A stretch of DNA of 64,000 nt. It comes from Pleurodeles waltl. Its lineage: Eukaryota; Chordata; Amphibia; Caudata; Salamandridae. Shown piece after piece: positions 9,860-22,259 of the stretch. The position numbers and the translations under genes were made by a program. Within the stretch, counting starts at the first letter, position 1; each line of letters opens with the position of its first letter. The notes beneath the pieces are model-generated. The model did not search any database, was not told the origin of the DNA, and saw only the letters and a list, made by a program, of their open reading frames with translations. Where the stretch lies: contig NC_090437.1 in the NCBI RefSeq assembly GCF_031143425.1, positions 847,429,978 to 847,493,977 on the forward strand, in the 5' to 3' direction.

Positions 9860-11470
9860 GGTATAGTGCAAGCATCTGTAGTGACATTTTCCCTGCCTCA
9901 AAGAGCTGATACAGTACAGGCATCTACAGTGCAAGCTTCCCCATATATCTAACATGTGCAATACAAGCATCTGCTGTGCAAGCACCCTTCATACATAAGG
10001 TAAAGTACAGACTTGCCTCAACTCAGACTTAAATCATGAACAGTGAGGGCAGCAGAGATAGTTTCCATTGTACAGACAGACTGAATACAGCACTGGTAAA
10101 AGACGGAGAAGCTGCAGTTACACAGCACAGGCACCATACAGGCATTAGTAGTACAAGCTTCTCCCACAAATATTGCAAGCATAGTGCAGGCACCCTAAGT
10201 GCTTGTGCCCCAACACTTAAGATGTACAGAACCAAGCTTTTTACTCCTCAACATAGACTATAAACATCCACAATAGCCAGTTTATCTAACATACAGTAGG
10301 TACATTATTCTGTTTCTCACACACAGCATGTACAATACGAAATACATAGTGAAGGCTTTCCTCAAACGTAGTGCAGAATACAAAGATTACGCTTTCAGTT
10401 TACAGACTATATACTATTCATAATAGCAGTGGAAGCTTCCTCTCACACACAACAGATATGCAATCATTTGTAGTCCAAGGTTCTTTTGGCTAATATGCAA
10501 GCATGCACACCAAGGGCAGTACTGAAAGTTTGACTTTCAAAGACTGATTACTGCACTCCCAACAGAATGTCGCGCTGCACTCACATACTGGGCAGGTTAC
10601 AATACAGTCATCAGTAGTGCAATCTCCACTTAAACAGGCACAGAAAGGGAAGTCATGAAAGCTTGAGTTTAGACATGTACAACTGATAAAAACACTGGAA
10701 GCAGCAACTCATCCTCGACTCATAAACCAAGAATGGCAGTAGCAAGTAATCTTTCTTTCTCAGGCTGTCTTTCTTTACATTATGCGCTGACAGCATAACA
10801 GACATTTTATAACATACAAGGAATGCACAGTAGCAAGCTTCCAACATTGTTTCTCATACACTAAGTACAGAACACAAGTGAATGTTCTGAGGACAAATAT
10901 TTGAATTTCATACCACCAATAACACGAACAGAAAGGTAAGCTTTATTTCTCAGGCTTTGTTTAGCATGTGTTACAGTAGTGCAACATTTCATCACACACT
11001 GAGCATGTACAGGACAGGCATTTGGAATACAAACCTCTGCTGTTTAATGCAGAGAACATGCAGAGCAATGGCATTCATTAAAAAAGTACAGCATTCACAA
11101 AAGAAGTACAATCTTTGCTCCTGCAAAAAAGACATATTACATGCACCAGTACTGCAAGATTCCCACACACAAAGTAGGTTTTGTGCAGGCATCTGCAATG
11201 CAAGTTTCCCAAACATTAGGTAGAGTAACTTATTTTCTCTTTTGTTCTTCCTCTCTCTCATACATATACACAACCATACAGGCACTCTGCATGTAGAGTG
11301 GAATAAGCCTCCACTCCCACATACACACAGACACACAGACACTGCACGTAGAGTGAAATATGCCTCACACACCCCACCATACACATAGACACAGACACAC
11401 ACACACACACACAGAGACACATAGACACACACATTCACACATAGCCGAGCATTGAAGGGAAGAGGCATGC
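9860..11470. repeat. Degenerate short tandem repeat field (about 45-60 bp)
   Basis: A motif of the type ACAGGCATCTGCAGTGCAAG, then CTTCC and a CACACA-like spacer, recurs with heavy divergence, for example near 9862, 9915, 9960, 10136, 10590, 11000, 11180 and 11275. Spacing is irregular because of indels. A CA-rich stretch at about 11325-11435 closes the field. This looks like an old minisatellite. ORFs inside it are by-products of the repeat. Confidence 0.55.
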
Positions 11471-12924
11471 CAAGCTTCCTTCACACATCACACATCTAAA
11501 TGAAAGCAGTAGGACTATGGCACACCAGTAGAGCCACTCCTACCCATCTGCAACTCTGCCCTTAGCCAACTCCCACTCCCTCACACCTATTGTGAGTTTC
11601 AAGGGTGCTTTCCATGTCCACCACTGAGTTGTAAGTACATAGGTTTATATGTTGGTGGTCAGATGTATTTTATGGATATGGGGTATGGGAAAAGATATGG
11701 GTGTTCAGATGTAGTTAGATGTAAGCCATCAGATTCTGAAGGTGAAACACGAGTAAGTACAGTGGGTCAGCTGTGATTAGGTACAGGGTTTAGGTGCAAT
11801 TACATATGATGGGTCAGCCACTGATAGGCACAGTGGGTCTTGGAAATCACTACTGGCTGAAATGACAGGTCTGGCAAAGAGATAACATGGGGGTCAACTA
11901 GCAGCTGTATTTATAATGAGACACTCCATTGCAAAGGGAGTTGTGTGCAAAGGTGAGACACTGCTAGATGATGGAATGAGAAAGTGCTGGGGACACGACT
12001 AATGTCATGCCCATGTTGTTGTTTACAGGGGTGAGATGTTATTAGGAACAAGGATGAGGTGGTTTTAGGGACAGAACATCCTGTTAAATGCAGAGGAGAA
12101 ATCTGCTATTGTATATGGGCCGCAGTGCAAATATTAGGCACAGGGGCAAAATTATTTACGGTTCAGGATCTTAATATGTAAGATGAAGGGCTAATCTGTT
12201 AAATGTGGTGCTGTTTGGTCGAGTGAGAGAAGCTGATAGGTACATGTATAACCTGTTAACTACAGCTGTGAAATGCAGTTAGCTATGGAGGAGACAGTGA
12301 TAGCCATATAAGTGACACAGTATTGAAACAAAGAATGACACAGTGTTAAATACAGAGTGAGATCTTGCTAGGTGTGGGTATAGTTGAGAGCCTGTTAAAT
12401 ATAGAGAGAAATGTGGCTAAGTGGGGTAGGGATGCAGGTTTTGTTATAGGCATTTCTCTGCTGACTAGATCAATTAAGCAGACTTTATGTCACATTAACT
12501 GCACTTCATAAATTGATATTTTGTAAGACATTTCTTGAAGTAAGTATTTTTTTCAAAACAATCTCTCGGAGAAAACAAACACTGACTTTAAAACAAATTA
12601 AATTGAAAATGATGCGTGGAAATCATCAAACCTCACTCAATCACCTGTTGAAGGCACACTGGTGTCCTTTCATGTCCCTGCAGAGACGAACCCCTCTGTG
12701 CTGCACTTGAGGAACATTTCATGGCCTGAATTCAATAAACAGAGTGCTGGCTTTGTAATGTTCAGCTCCTTCACTGGAACTGCCGTACTGGTAATTCCAT
12801 AGAAGTGGAATGGTTCTCCACGTACCTGTTGGGGCTATCTAAATTTAGCAGCCAGTCCCCTGACTGAGGGCCACCGGTTCAGCTGATCTAAGTGGACAGT
12901 GGCACATGCACCACGGTTGTCATG
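11471..12924. repeat. Mostly non-coding, weak degenerate repeats
   Basis: From about 11630 to 12450 short phrases such as CTGTTAAATACAGAG, TTAGGTACAG and variants return roughly every 40-60 bp (for example 12083, 12198, 12257, 12332, 12390), suggesting another worn minisatellite. The rest shows nothing I can name. Position 12925-12929 (CACAT) is the left target duplication of LTR-like copy A. Confidence 0.35.
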
Positions 12925-12929
12925 CACAT

Positions 12930-15023
12930 TGTTAGGCCTGTGAGCCTTAGGGTGGTTTTCCTCCCAAATATTTTGTCTGCTTGCTTCACATTTTTGCTGA
13001 TTTCCTTTACTTGGCCTTAGGACTCTGAGTACTTTACTACTGCTGAACAGTGCCAAAGTGCATGTGCTCTCTTCCCTAAACATGGTTTGATTGACATGTA
13101 CACAATTGGCATATTTAATGTATCTGTACGCCCCTAGTAAAGTACTTTACATGTGCCCTGGGCCTGTAAATAAATGCTACTAGTGGGACTGCAGCACTGC
13201 TTGTGCCAGCCACTCAAGTAGCCCTTAACCATGCCTCAGGCCTTCCACTGCAGAGTCTTTATGTGCCCTTTACACTGTCATGTCCACTTGGCATTGTCAA
13301 GTCTTAAACTCCTCTTTTTTATATGTAGATCACCCCTACATCAGGTCCTAGAGAGCTAAAGGCAGGATATATACTTTCAAGTTTTGTCTGTACTGGTAAT
13401 GAAAAACTCCCAGAATCATTTTTCACTACTGTGAGGCCTACCTCACTCATATGTTAACATTGGGGATCCCTTGTTGTAATTAATAAGCTGTAATTCCTAT
13501 CTGAGAAGGAGTAGATATGTCATGTTTAGTACCTATGGAATTATAATAATAAATCCTCTTTGATGGTAAATGATAATTAGAAAATGCCACTTTCAGAAAG
13601 TTGGCATTTTCCTGCTCCTACCCCTGTATGCCTGCAGCCTTACCCCAATATGTCTGGTGTGGGGTTTTAGCTGGTCTTGTGTAATCCCTCTAGACAGCTA
13701 CACACAAAGTGAGCTTAGGTGTGACTAATGGGCCATCAATATCCTGATGGGCCATCCTGGGCAGGATGGGAGGGAGGAGCTGGACACCGCTTAACACTTA
13801 CACCTGATTAGGTAGTATCCTGTCCTGCATACCCTCTGTAGTGAGTCTGGAGCCATGGCAGGACAAAAAGACCTCTGTGTACTTCAAAAACTCTTCTTTG
13901 AAGACACCCCCATTTTAGAGGCACAACTGGGTATAAGTACTGGACCTCTGATCCTTCCAACTCAGGACCTGTGAAGAACTCTGTCAGAACAAAGGACTGC
14001 TGTGCTGCTACAAGGACTGTCACTCAGGACCGCTGCTCTGGAAGAGCTGCTTTTTTGCTGTGCTGCTGTGCTGCTCTGCTGCTTGCCACACCCTAACATG
14101 CTGAAAAAAGACTGGACCCATCTCACTTGGATCCAGGGTGACTCCAAGGGCATATTATCCTGCCCCTGTTCTAAGTCTTAGTGACATCAAAGACTTCTCA
14201 TCATCCTACAACAGCATCTGAACTTTACTTGCTGCAAGTCTTGCCTTGCCAAGTTGGGCCAATCTACTCCTGGGCCCATGGAAGTGGGTATAAAGTGCTG
14301 CAATTGTGAGAACCTGCGCATCAACGCCATTTCCTCAATCAGAACCAATGCATCTCCCTTGAAGCTGACGGATCATCGCTGCCACGAGGATCACGGATAC
14401 GGCATCACCGACTATGTGGTGGATTATCTCCAGCTTTTAATGCATCCTTGGCTTTGCGCTGCTCAGAACCGACTCATCACCTACATCTGAAAGATCTACA
14501 GCGACGCATTGCCTCCTCTCCTCCCCGTATTTCTGCTTCAACATTGATGCATCTAAGAACCAAAGTACTGTTTCAGCGGGCCAATGCTGGCCCCTGTATC
14601 TGACCCTCACTCCATCGCGGTCAACCTGACTTCTCAGATTTGACCTGGTCCAGCGCAACTAGATAGTCCCAGTTGTCACTTTATGCTTCCAAGCACTACA
14701 ATAAAGTTTATTCTTTAAAAAAAATCATATCCCAACTTCTGCTTATTAAGTTTTTGTCATTTTGGTCTTGTTTTGTTCATTAAAATATAATCTATTTTTG
14801 CAACATAGCATAGAGTCTTTTGTGTTTTCACTGTCTTACTGTTTGAAGTGTTGCACAAATACTTTACGCATTACCTCTCAAGTTAAGCGTACCTGCTCTG
14901 TGCCAAGCTACCAGAGGGTAAGCACAGGTTAATTTATGGTGTGCATCTGACTTTCCCGACTAGGTATGTGGTTCCTCCTTGGACAGGGTGCATACCTTTG
15001 CCAACCAGAAACCCTGTTTAATA
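12930..15023 (+). mobile_element. LTR-like repeat, copy A (solo)
   Basis: A 2.1-kb non-coding element beginning TGTTAGGCC and ending at 15023, flanked by the 5-bp repeat CACAT (12925-12929 and 15024-15028). Internal blocks match copies B and C: TTAGGACTCTG near 13017, TACTAGTGGG near 13179, GAAAATGCCACTTT near 13580, and AGCTACCAGAGGGTAAGCACAGG near 14910. An AATAAA lies near 14700. TG...CA-like ends with a 5-bp duplication fit a solo LTR of a Gypsy- or ERV-like retrotransposon. The last dinucleotide is TA here, which I read as a mutation of CA. Orientation is set by the AATAAA and is uncertain. Confidence 0.7.
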
Positions 15024-15139
15024 CACATACATACACTAGTTATGTTGTTTCTGATCTACTTATCATGGCATTTTCTGCATAGCTTTTCAAGCCAATATTT
15101 GTGAGCATAGATGTTGTTACATAGAAATACTGATTATAG

Positions 15140-15840
15140 AAGGTGACACTGATGAACTGCAAAGGAGTGTCATACGGAGTCTATCCAAGAGCAAGGGCGG
15201 AGAAACAGAAAATAAACTATTGAAGACACTGTTAAGGCTTGAGGGATTATTATAAGGAGTCTTCCGAGAAGCGTCATAGAAGCAACACATAGGAGGCACT
15301 GTTAAACCACTATGGAGCATTTAATGATGGTCTTTCAGAAGCTATGGATGCAAAATCCATTGGAGGCACTTTTAAACCAGAATGGGAGTATTATATAGAT
15401 TCTTCACAGGAGATACAGACAAGTAACCCAATGTAGGCACTGTTCAACCATCAAGGAATATTACATGCAATGGAGTGAAATAAAAGCAACAGGGAGATAA
15501 AATAGGGCAACATATTGGAGGCACTGTCTAGCAGTGACAGAGTAGTAGTAGTAGAAAAACACCAATTGGAGTTACTGATAAACCACTGGGGAGTATAAAA
15601 TAGAGAGTACCCAGAAGCAACCGGAGCACAATGTGTTGGAGACCCTGTTAAACTACCGAGTAATATTATATGGAGTCTGCCCAGGAGCAAGAAAGGTGCA
15701 AAAGAGAAGCACACTATTGGACCCACTGTTAATCCACCATGGAATATTATATGGAATCAGCCAGGGAGTGACAGAGGGGCAACACATTGGAAACACTGTT
15801 AAACCATCAAACAACTTATGTATGATGCTTACTCAGGATT
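15140..15840. repeat. Degenerate tandem repeat, period about 72 bp, 9 or more copies
   Basis: GGAGGCACTGTTAAACCA and close variants recur at about 15221, 15291, 15362, 15434, 15515, 15567, 15640, 15719 and 15790. Between them lies a diverged filler of the form TGGAGTATTATATGGAGTCT followed by CCAGGAGCAA. Spacing is mostly 70-81 bp. Long open frames on both strands are a consequence of the repeat and I do not call them genes. Confidence 0.8.
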
Positions 15841-17281
15841 AAGTGAGGAGGGGTTCAAGGAGCTATGGGAGAGAGGAAGAGAGCAGGGCTCTGGTTTAAG
15901 GCTGTATCAGTTCCAGCAATCCCAAACTGTGAACACAACTTAGGAAGATGCCCTCACCCATCACCTCATACACCCTTAATGCAAGGACACCTGGGTGATG
16001 AGACACTCATAGGAAAGTGAACAGAATACCTACAAATTTGTCATAAAAACAGATGGCACAGCCTAGCCAATCACTGCATATTATGGAAGGCCATCATAGA
16101 ACCTCTGCAACACTCAACCCAGCATGAGTTCACCAAGAAGCCCTTTAGCTAACTAGTGACCATCCTTGTGTGAGACGTTACTGCCCTAGCTGAGGCAAAA
16201 CAAAATTAGCAAGAGAAATAAAACAATTTACAAGCCCAATCTTTAACATTTACAAAAAGATAGTTTAAACTAAACTTTATTTTTCTAAAACAAAATCCAA
16301 CATTTTCACACAGACAGCTGGGTCCACACAAAAAGTAAATGTTTCTTTACTGTTTTAATACTAAAATAGCACTGTCCATGCAAGGAGATGCTGTAGTAGC
16401 AGACATTTATGTAGCATAATCTTTAATATTTACAGAGCAAAAAACAAAAAATATTTTCCACATACAATATTCAACGAATTTATTCAGATAATTGGATGGG
16501 TTCATCCAGAAAAGGAAAGGATGGACTGCTCCTGTTTAAGAATAAAATGACTTAGACATGTATATTTATTCAGAAAGCAGAGAACCCCGTTTAATTCCAA
16601 AGGACAACCACAAGGTAACCGTGGAGTGCCATAATACATCTGGTTTGTTAGCTGGCATGCATTTGCTTTAAACAGTTGTCTGTATGTTTTTTCAATGTTG
16701 ATGTGTGCAAGTTTTGCCCTTTGTGAATATAGAGATGTGTGTGTGTGTGGAAGTGAATGTGTGTGTGTGTGCTTCAAGTTTATTTGTATTCATTGTACAG
16801 AACTCCAAAGAGGCCTACATAAAACATATACCAGAATACATACATTCAATAAACATAAGAGAAGAAAACACATATTCAACAGGTTTCTTAAGAACATTAA
16901 GAGTGGAGACCACATAAAACCCAAGAACTATGTGTACAATAGAATTAGTACAGATTTTTTTTAAAACACCTGAAAAAAAGAAAATTGTAACTAAACATTT
17001 CATTAGAAGGTAGATAAGGTGACTGTCGTGCATCTGAAACCAGAAATATAAATAGCTGTAAACATATAGTTTGCAGCCATTTTTGAAGACATTTCAAAAA
17101 TTCTGGGCAAACAAACAGAACCTGGTTCAGATCTTGAAGACCATTTTAGCATAGATTACATTCAGCCGATATTCCATACCATTTGGCCAAAAGGGAATTA
17201 AGCTGGAACATACACTCACTCAAAAGAATGCAGAAGCATTTCAATACATGTGGCAATTTCCAAGTAAAATAAGGTTGCACT
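15841..17281. other. Non-coding AT-rich stretch, no feature recognised
   Basis: No coding sequence or transposon end is supported. There is a TG-rich microsatellite at about 16738-16770. The 17281-17286 region holds a minus-strand AATAAA (TTTATT on plus) that would serve the minus-strand ORFs just to the right. Confidence 0.4.
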
Positions 17282-18269
17282 TTATTTACTAAAACCAAGT
17301 CTATTACATTCAGAAAGCCCCTTTTTTTGAAGCACACCTCCCTGTCCATCTAAAAGCTTAAAACCCAGGTAGCTTGTTTTAAAATAGCTTTCATTTGCTG
17401 CCTTATCAACAGCATGAGCAGTTTCTACAGAGTACTGATTTATCCTTAATGTCAAACAAAATGTCTTTCTTAATACAGACCTTAATCTACCATCATTGCT
17501 GCTTGCTTGACAGGCAACCCAGCATACCACACCCACCAGGCCCTGAGTAAAAGCACTTCTCAAGCCCATTTCCAACCAAAAGGCTGCCACTGCTGTTGTA
17601 TAGCCATTTTAGTGATGTCTCTGGGCACATTATTTTAGCAACTTGGCCTGCTGCTTGCACACTTTAGCCTAGTAGCATGCTATTCTTCTTGATTTTATTA
17701 TTTCGGAATCTGCCACATTTGTGGTGTTAGTTTCTTTTCTTTTCCTAGTTGTTCTTTCGCCTTGGAAAGCATTGTGTTTTTTTAGCAAGACATTTTTTTC
17801 ACTTTGTGCTTTCATCAAGGCTGCAGCGAGATAGGGTTGCCGGCACAAGTGGTACAGCACATCCCTAACGTTCAAAGAAGCAAACACACCTTACATAGGG
17901 ATGCCTTCCCAGAACATCATCTGTTTTATTATAAAAACACTTCTTTGTCCCTTGCACATTAGAGGGAGATTCTAGCCAAACAACCACAACCGCATGCTGA
18001 TTGACTTTTCTACAGCTGCCTGCTGAAACTACTGGTTCCCTGGCATACATGGGGATGGTGTCTCTATAGACAACAGGCTCCGTTGCTCAGGTATAGGGGA
18101 TGATGTCTTCCCGGGGAGGAATCCTGAAGGACGGATTAGGGCTTCTCATGTTGTCCTCTAACATAGCATAGGTAGGAATTGCATATATTACGCAGAGTGA
18201 CAGTATGGTGGGACTTTTAATGTGTTTCACTTTTCTTGTCACCATTTTGCTTCTATTATGTTTCATCAT
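17282..18269 (-). other. Cluster of unrecognised minus-strand ORF fragments
   Basis: Four minus-strand open segments follow one another: 18087-18269 (60 aa), 17865-18050 (61 aa), 17669-17887 (72 aa) and 17282-17590 (102 aa), and an AATAAA lies at the end. The first has a basic N-terminus followed by a hydrophobic stretch (PTILSLCVIYAIPTYA) that looks like a signal peptide. The second has several Cys and an N-glycosylation motif (NKT). Together they could be remains of a secreted or envelope-type protein from a retroelement, or a chance run. I recognise no family, and stops separate the pieces. Confidence 0.2.
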
Positions 18270-18916
18270 TCTAATTATTGCATTTCATGCAATTTTATCT
18301 AAGACACAGCTGATTCAATAAATCTTATTAACCATTTTCTGCTTCTGTTTGTCACCCAGTTAATAGACGATACGTTTCTGAGGACTTGTCCTTCCATCAT
18401 ATCTAAAAAAAAAAAAACATTTAATTACTTCAAAATGCTCCAATCCAGAGAGCAGAAAGGCAGGGATTTTGGCTTGATAAACCTCTAAAAAAAGCAAAAT
18501 GTTTTGCCTTTTAAAAAGCGCCTAAGCCCTAGCTTGAGACTCGGCTTTTCTCATATTGTTTTCAATATGGGCCTTTTCACTAAGATTCCCAGATGTTATC
18601 TTCCCCAAAAAAGCATACAATTTCACAATTTCTAGCTTTTGTCCACCCAGGTACCATACACAGTTTCTGTATCTGGGTTTCTTCCTCCCATGAAAACACA
18701 TAACTTTGCTTTTAGAAATGTTAATTTTTAAGTGTTGAGTATCTGCAAACTGCTGCAGTGTCTGCAGATTACTTTTCAGGGTAGGATCTAAAATGATTAT
18801 GTCGTCCTCATCTTATAGGCAAACTATTGATTTTCCTCCAATTTTCGCAGCAATACCCTTGCTCTGAATCAGGTGACCAGGAAGGTCTGATATATATATA
18901 AAAAAAAGAATAGCAG

Positions 18917-19250
18917 TGTGTAGTATTCTAGCATGTTGGAGTTTCTGTATTCTATTCTGACATATGTCACCTAGGACGTCAGAATGTAATGAGGAGGAAA
19001 CAACGGAGCTGAGTGGAGGTTGGAGAGGAGTTCCGTTGTGGATAGCTGAGCTGTTGTACCCTGATACTAAATAAAAGGAATTACTTTATTCACCAGATCG
19101 AGGGTACTTTATTTCACAGTGCTAAAGGCACTCTTGTTTTAGCCCGCTTTGGGTGGTTATTTCCTGTGAGGGACCCCTATTACCTCCAAGTAATACTCTG
19201 CAGTGAAAGAGTGGAGGGAGATGAGTTAATCTAATAGGTTACCCTACACA
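18917..19250 (+). mobile_element. Solo-LTR-like insert, 334 bp, inside the LINE
   Basis: Starts TGTGTAG and ends CTACACA, giving a TG...CA structure with 7-bp inverted tips. An AATAAA lies near 19072, followed by TTATTCACCAGATC, as in retroviral-type R/U5 regions. It interrupts the reverse-transcriptase region of the minus-strand LINE. I could not find a flanking target duplication, so the exact ends are tentative. Confidence 0.45.
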
Positions 19251-19691
19251 CCCAATCTTGAGAGCTTTCTCTACAGCAAAGGTTGATGTACTTCATCAAA
19301 TACTGTGGAGAAGTCTATAAATGCAGCATAAATCACGCCATCTCTCACTAAAACATATTTCTCATTGACCACCTGGAGGGCTGCGATATTGTCAATAGTT
19401 CCATATTTTCTTCTAAAGCCAGTTAATTCCATAGGTATATTTTTCTGTTCTTCCTCCCACTCCCTAATCTGCGTCATTAAACGTTTAGAAAAGACTTTGC
19501 CCACCGTATCTAAAAGGGTGATCTGATGGTAGTTCCCTGGTAATTTTAGGTCTCCCTTCCTGAATAATGGTACTATAATACTTCCCGTCCAGGAAGGGGG
19601 AATTTTTTTGTTTTCATAGCAGCTATTAAAAACCAGGGATAGTATTTGACTCCAAAGGGGTGCATCTTATTTTATTATCGAAATTGGAATT

Positions 19692-22259
19692 TGTTAGAAA
19701 TGGCCCTTTTTGCATGGTCATCCCCAATCTTTTTGCCTCCTTCCTCCTATTGTTTCTGACCTGTTTTTGTTGGCTTTAGGACTCTGGGCACTTTACCACC
19801 GCTAACATGTGCTAAAGTGCATAAGCTCTAGTGTACCGTTGATTGGTTTATCCATGATTGGCATATTTGATTTACTGGTAGGTCCCTAGTAAAGTGCACT
19901 AGAGGTGCCCAGGGCCTGTAAATCAACTGCTACTAGTGGGCCTGCAGTACTGGTTGTGCCTGTAAACATGGCTCAGACCTGCCACTGCAGTGTCTCCGTG
20001 TGCAGTTTTAAACTGCCAATTCGACTTGGCAAGTGTACCCACTTGCCAGGCCTCAACCTTCCCTTTTACTCCATGTAAGGCACCCCTAAGGTAGGCCCTA
20101 GGTAGCCTCATGGGGCATGGTGCAGTGTATGTTTAAGGTAGGATATATACTAGTGTGTTTCATATGTCCTAACAGTGAAATACTGCCAAAGTCGGTTTTC
20201 ACTGTGTAAGGCCTATCTCTCTCATAGGTTAATATGGGGGCTGCCTTTAAGTATCCTAAAAGTGCAGATTCCCTTTGAGAGCAGCTACAAATATGGAGTG
20301 TAATTTCTCTGAACTCACAATTTAAAAATACATATTTTAGTGAAGTTGGTTTTTAAATTGTCTGTTTGAAAATGCCACTTTTAGAAAGTAGGCATTTTCT
20401 TGCTTATACCATTCTGTGACTCTGCCTGTTTGTGGATTGTCTGTCTGGGTCAGTTTGACAGTTCTTTTGCTCCTCTCTAGACAGTGACACAAAAGATGAG
20501 CCATCTGAGCTAGAGAGGAGGAGGGAGTGGTCTTTCACACCTGAAAGGACTATGCCTGCCCTCACACAATGCAGTCTTTGACCACCCGGTGTGCGTCTGG
20601 GGCCTGGCCTGGACAAGGAAGGATCTTGCAAACACTTGAGACTTTGCTTTGAAGTTTGCCAACTTCAAAGGCAGAACTGGGTATAAGAAGAAGACCCAAA
20701 ACCCCAGACTTTTAGAATCTTTCTTGAATCAAGAGGAACCTCTGCCCAGGAGAAGAGCTGAAAAGATGAAGGAGTACAGTCCCTTTGCTGTGTTGCTTTG
20801 CTATATTGTCCTGCAGTTGCTGCTTCTGCCTGAAAAGGGTGAACTTTGCTGTGTGTTCTGCTTGAGAAAGTTCTCCAAGAGCTTGGAGTAGAGCTTGCCT
20901 CCTGTTAGAAGTCTCAGGGACACCAAAGACTTCAGTTTCCTTGAGCTACAGCACTGGGAACTGTGTGTTTTGTGCTGCTCAAGAGGAGAAACTACTGCGA
21001 CGCCTCCAACTACGCCACTGGCCTGCACTGTGACCTGCTGATGCCGCACGGAGTCACATTGCCCCGCTTCGCACCATGACCCTGGTCTCACCGACGCTGT
21101 CATCGGACGACTTCACTGAGCCGCTGCTTGCACCGTGACCGGTGGGCCCCGCACTCCAGCATCGCCTGCTCACACCGCAGCCTGGGCATCACTGACGACA
21201 ACACTCCTGCTGACACTGGTGCTGCTGCCTGCACCGTGGCCTGCGGACACCACTCGTGAGGTACACGAAGCACAGTCCCGTCACGCACCGCAGCCCCGGT
21301 CCACCGACGCCAGCACCATCGACTCCTGTGTCTTCACCAGGCATCCTGCCTGCACCGTGGCCTGTGGACACCGCTCGTGAGGGTCGCAATGAACCGTCCC
21401 GTCCCGCACCGCTGGCTTGGACATACAGATGACAACGCTTTAGCAATGACGACGCCGCTGTCTGCACCGTGAGCTGTGGACACAACACGTCGCACCGCCC
21501 CACCCCACTTTACACTGCAGCCCTGGTCTCATCTACGCCGCTGGATGCCGTCACTGAGCTGCTGCCTGCACCATGACCTGTGGGCACAGCGCATCTCATT
21601 GTCCCACTTTGCACCACAGCCCCGATGCCATCCACACCGGCGCACCTGACTTCATCAGCCTGGATTTCGATCCGCAACACATATGACCTCAAGGGCCTGA
21701 CGACTCCTGCACCGACTCCGGAACCGACTCCAGAACCGACACCGTAACGTCAGCGACGCCACTCTCTGGAGCTCACTGCGAGGATCATGACGCCCTGCAA
21801 ATCCAAGGTACTGTTTGTGGGTCTTCCCGACACTGTAGAAGGCCTGCAACGCCGCATCCAGCCTGAACTGTTGGTTTTGGTAATCACTACGCCGTGATAG
21901 CCCCAGGTGGAGCTATCAACTTCAAGCAACTGCATTTTTGAGTAAATCTTGAAGAATTCATATTTTTATTACTGTATGTTGGATTTTTATCGTATTTGGT
22001 CTTGTTTTATACAGATAAATATTGGCTATTTTTCTAAAACTGGTGTGGTGTCCGTTTATAGTGTTTTCACTTATTACTGTGTGTTATGTGCAAATGCTTT
22101 ACACATTGCTTCTGAGATAAGCCGGACTGCTTGTGCCAAGCTACCAAGGCGGTGAGCAGGGGTTATCTGAGCAGGTATCTCCCTTATCCTGACTAGAGTG
22201 AGGATCCCTACTTGGACAGGGTGCAAACCGACTGCCAACTAGAGACCCCATTTCTAACA
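19692..22259 (+). mobile_element. LTR-like repeat, copy B (solo), nested in the LINE
   Basis: A 2,568-bp element with 12-bp perfect inverted tips TGTTAGAAATGG / CCATTTCTAACA and a perfect 5-bp target duplication GAATT (19687-19691 and 22260-22264). TG...CA ends plus a 5-bp duplication are characteristic of LTR insertions. It has no gag, pol or other coding block, so a solo LTR is the simplest reading; a large non-autonomous element is the alternative. It carries the GC-rich tandem field at 21010-21640. It is the best-preserved copy of the family in this window. Confidence 0.82.
21010..21640. repeat. GC-rich degenerate tandem repeat inside copy B (about 100-120 bp)
   Basis: TGCACCGTGGCCTGTGGACAC and variants recur at 21024, 21129, 21230, 21351, 21463 and 21567, spacings of 101-121 bp. 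The unit is CpG-rich, unlike the AT-rich surroundings. It lies between about 1.3 and 2.0 kb into the LTR-like element. Confidence 0.7.
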
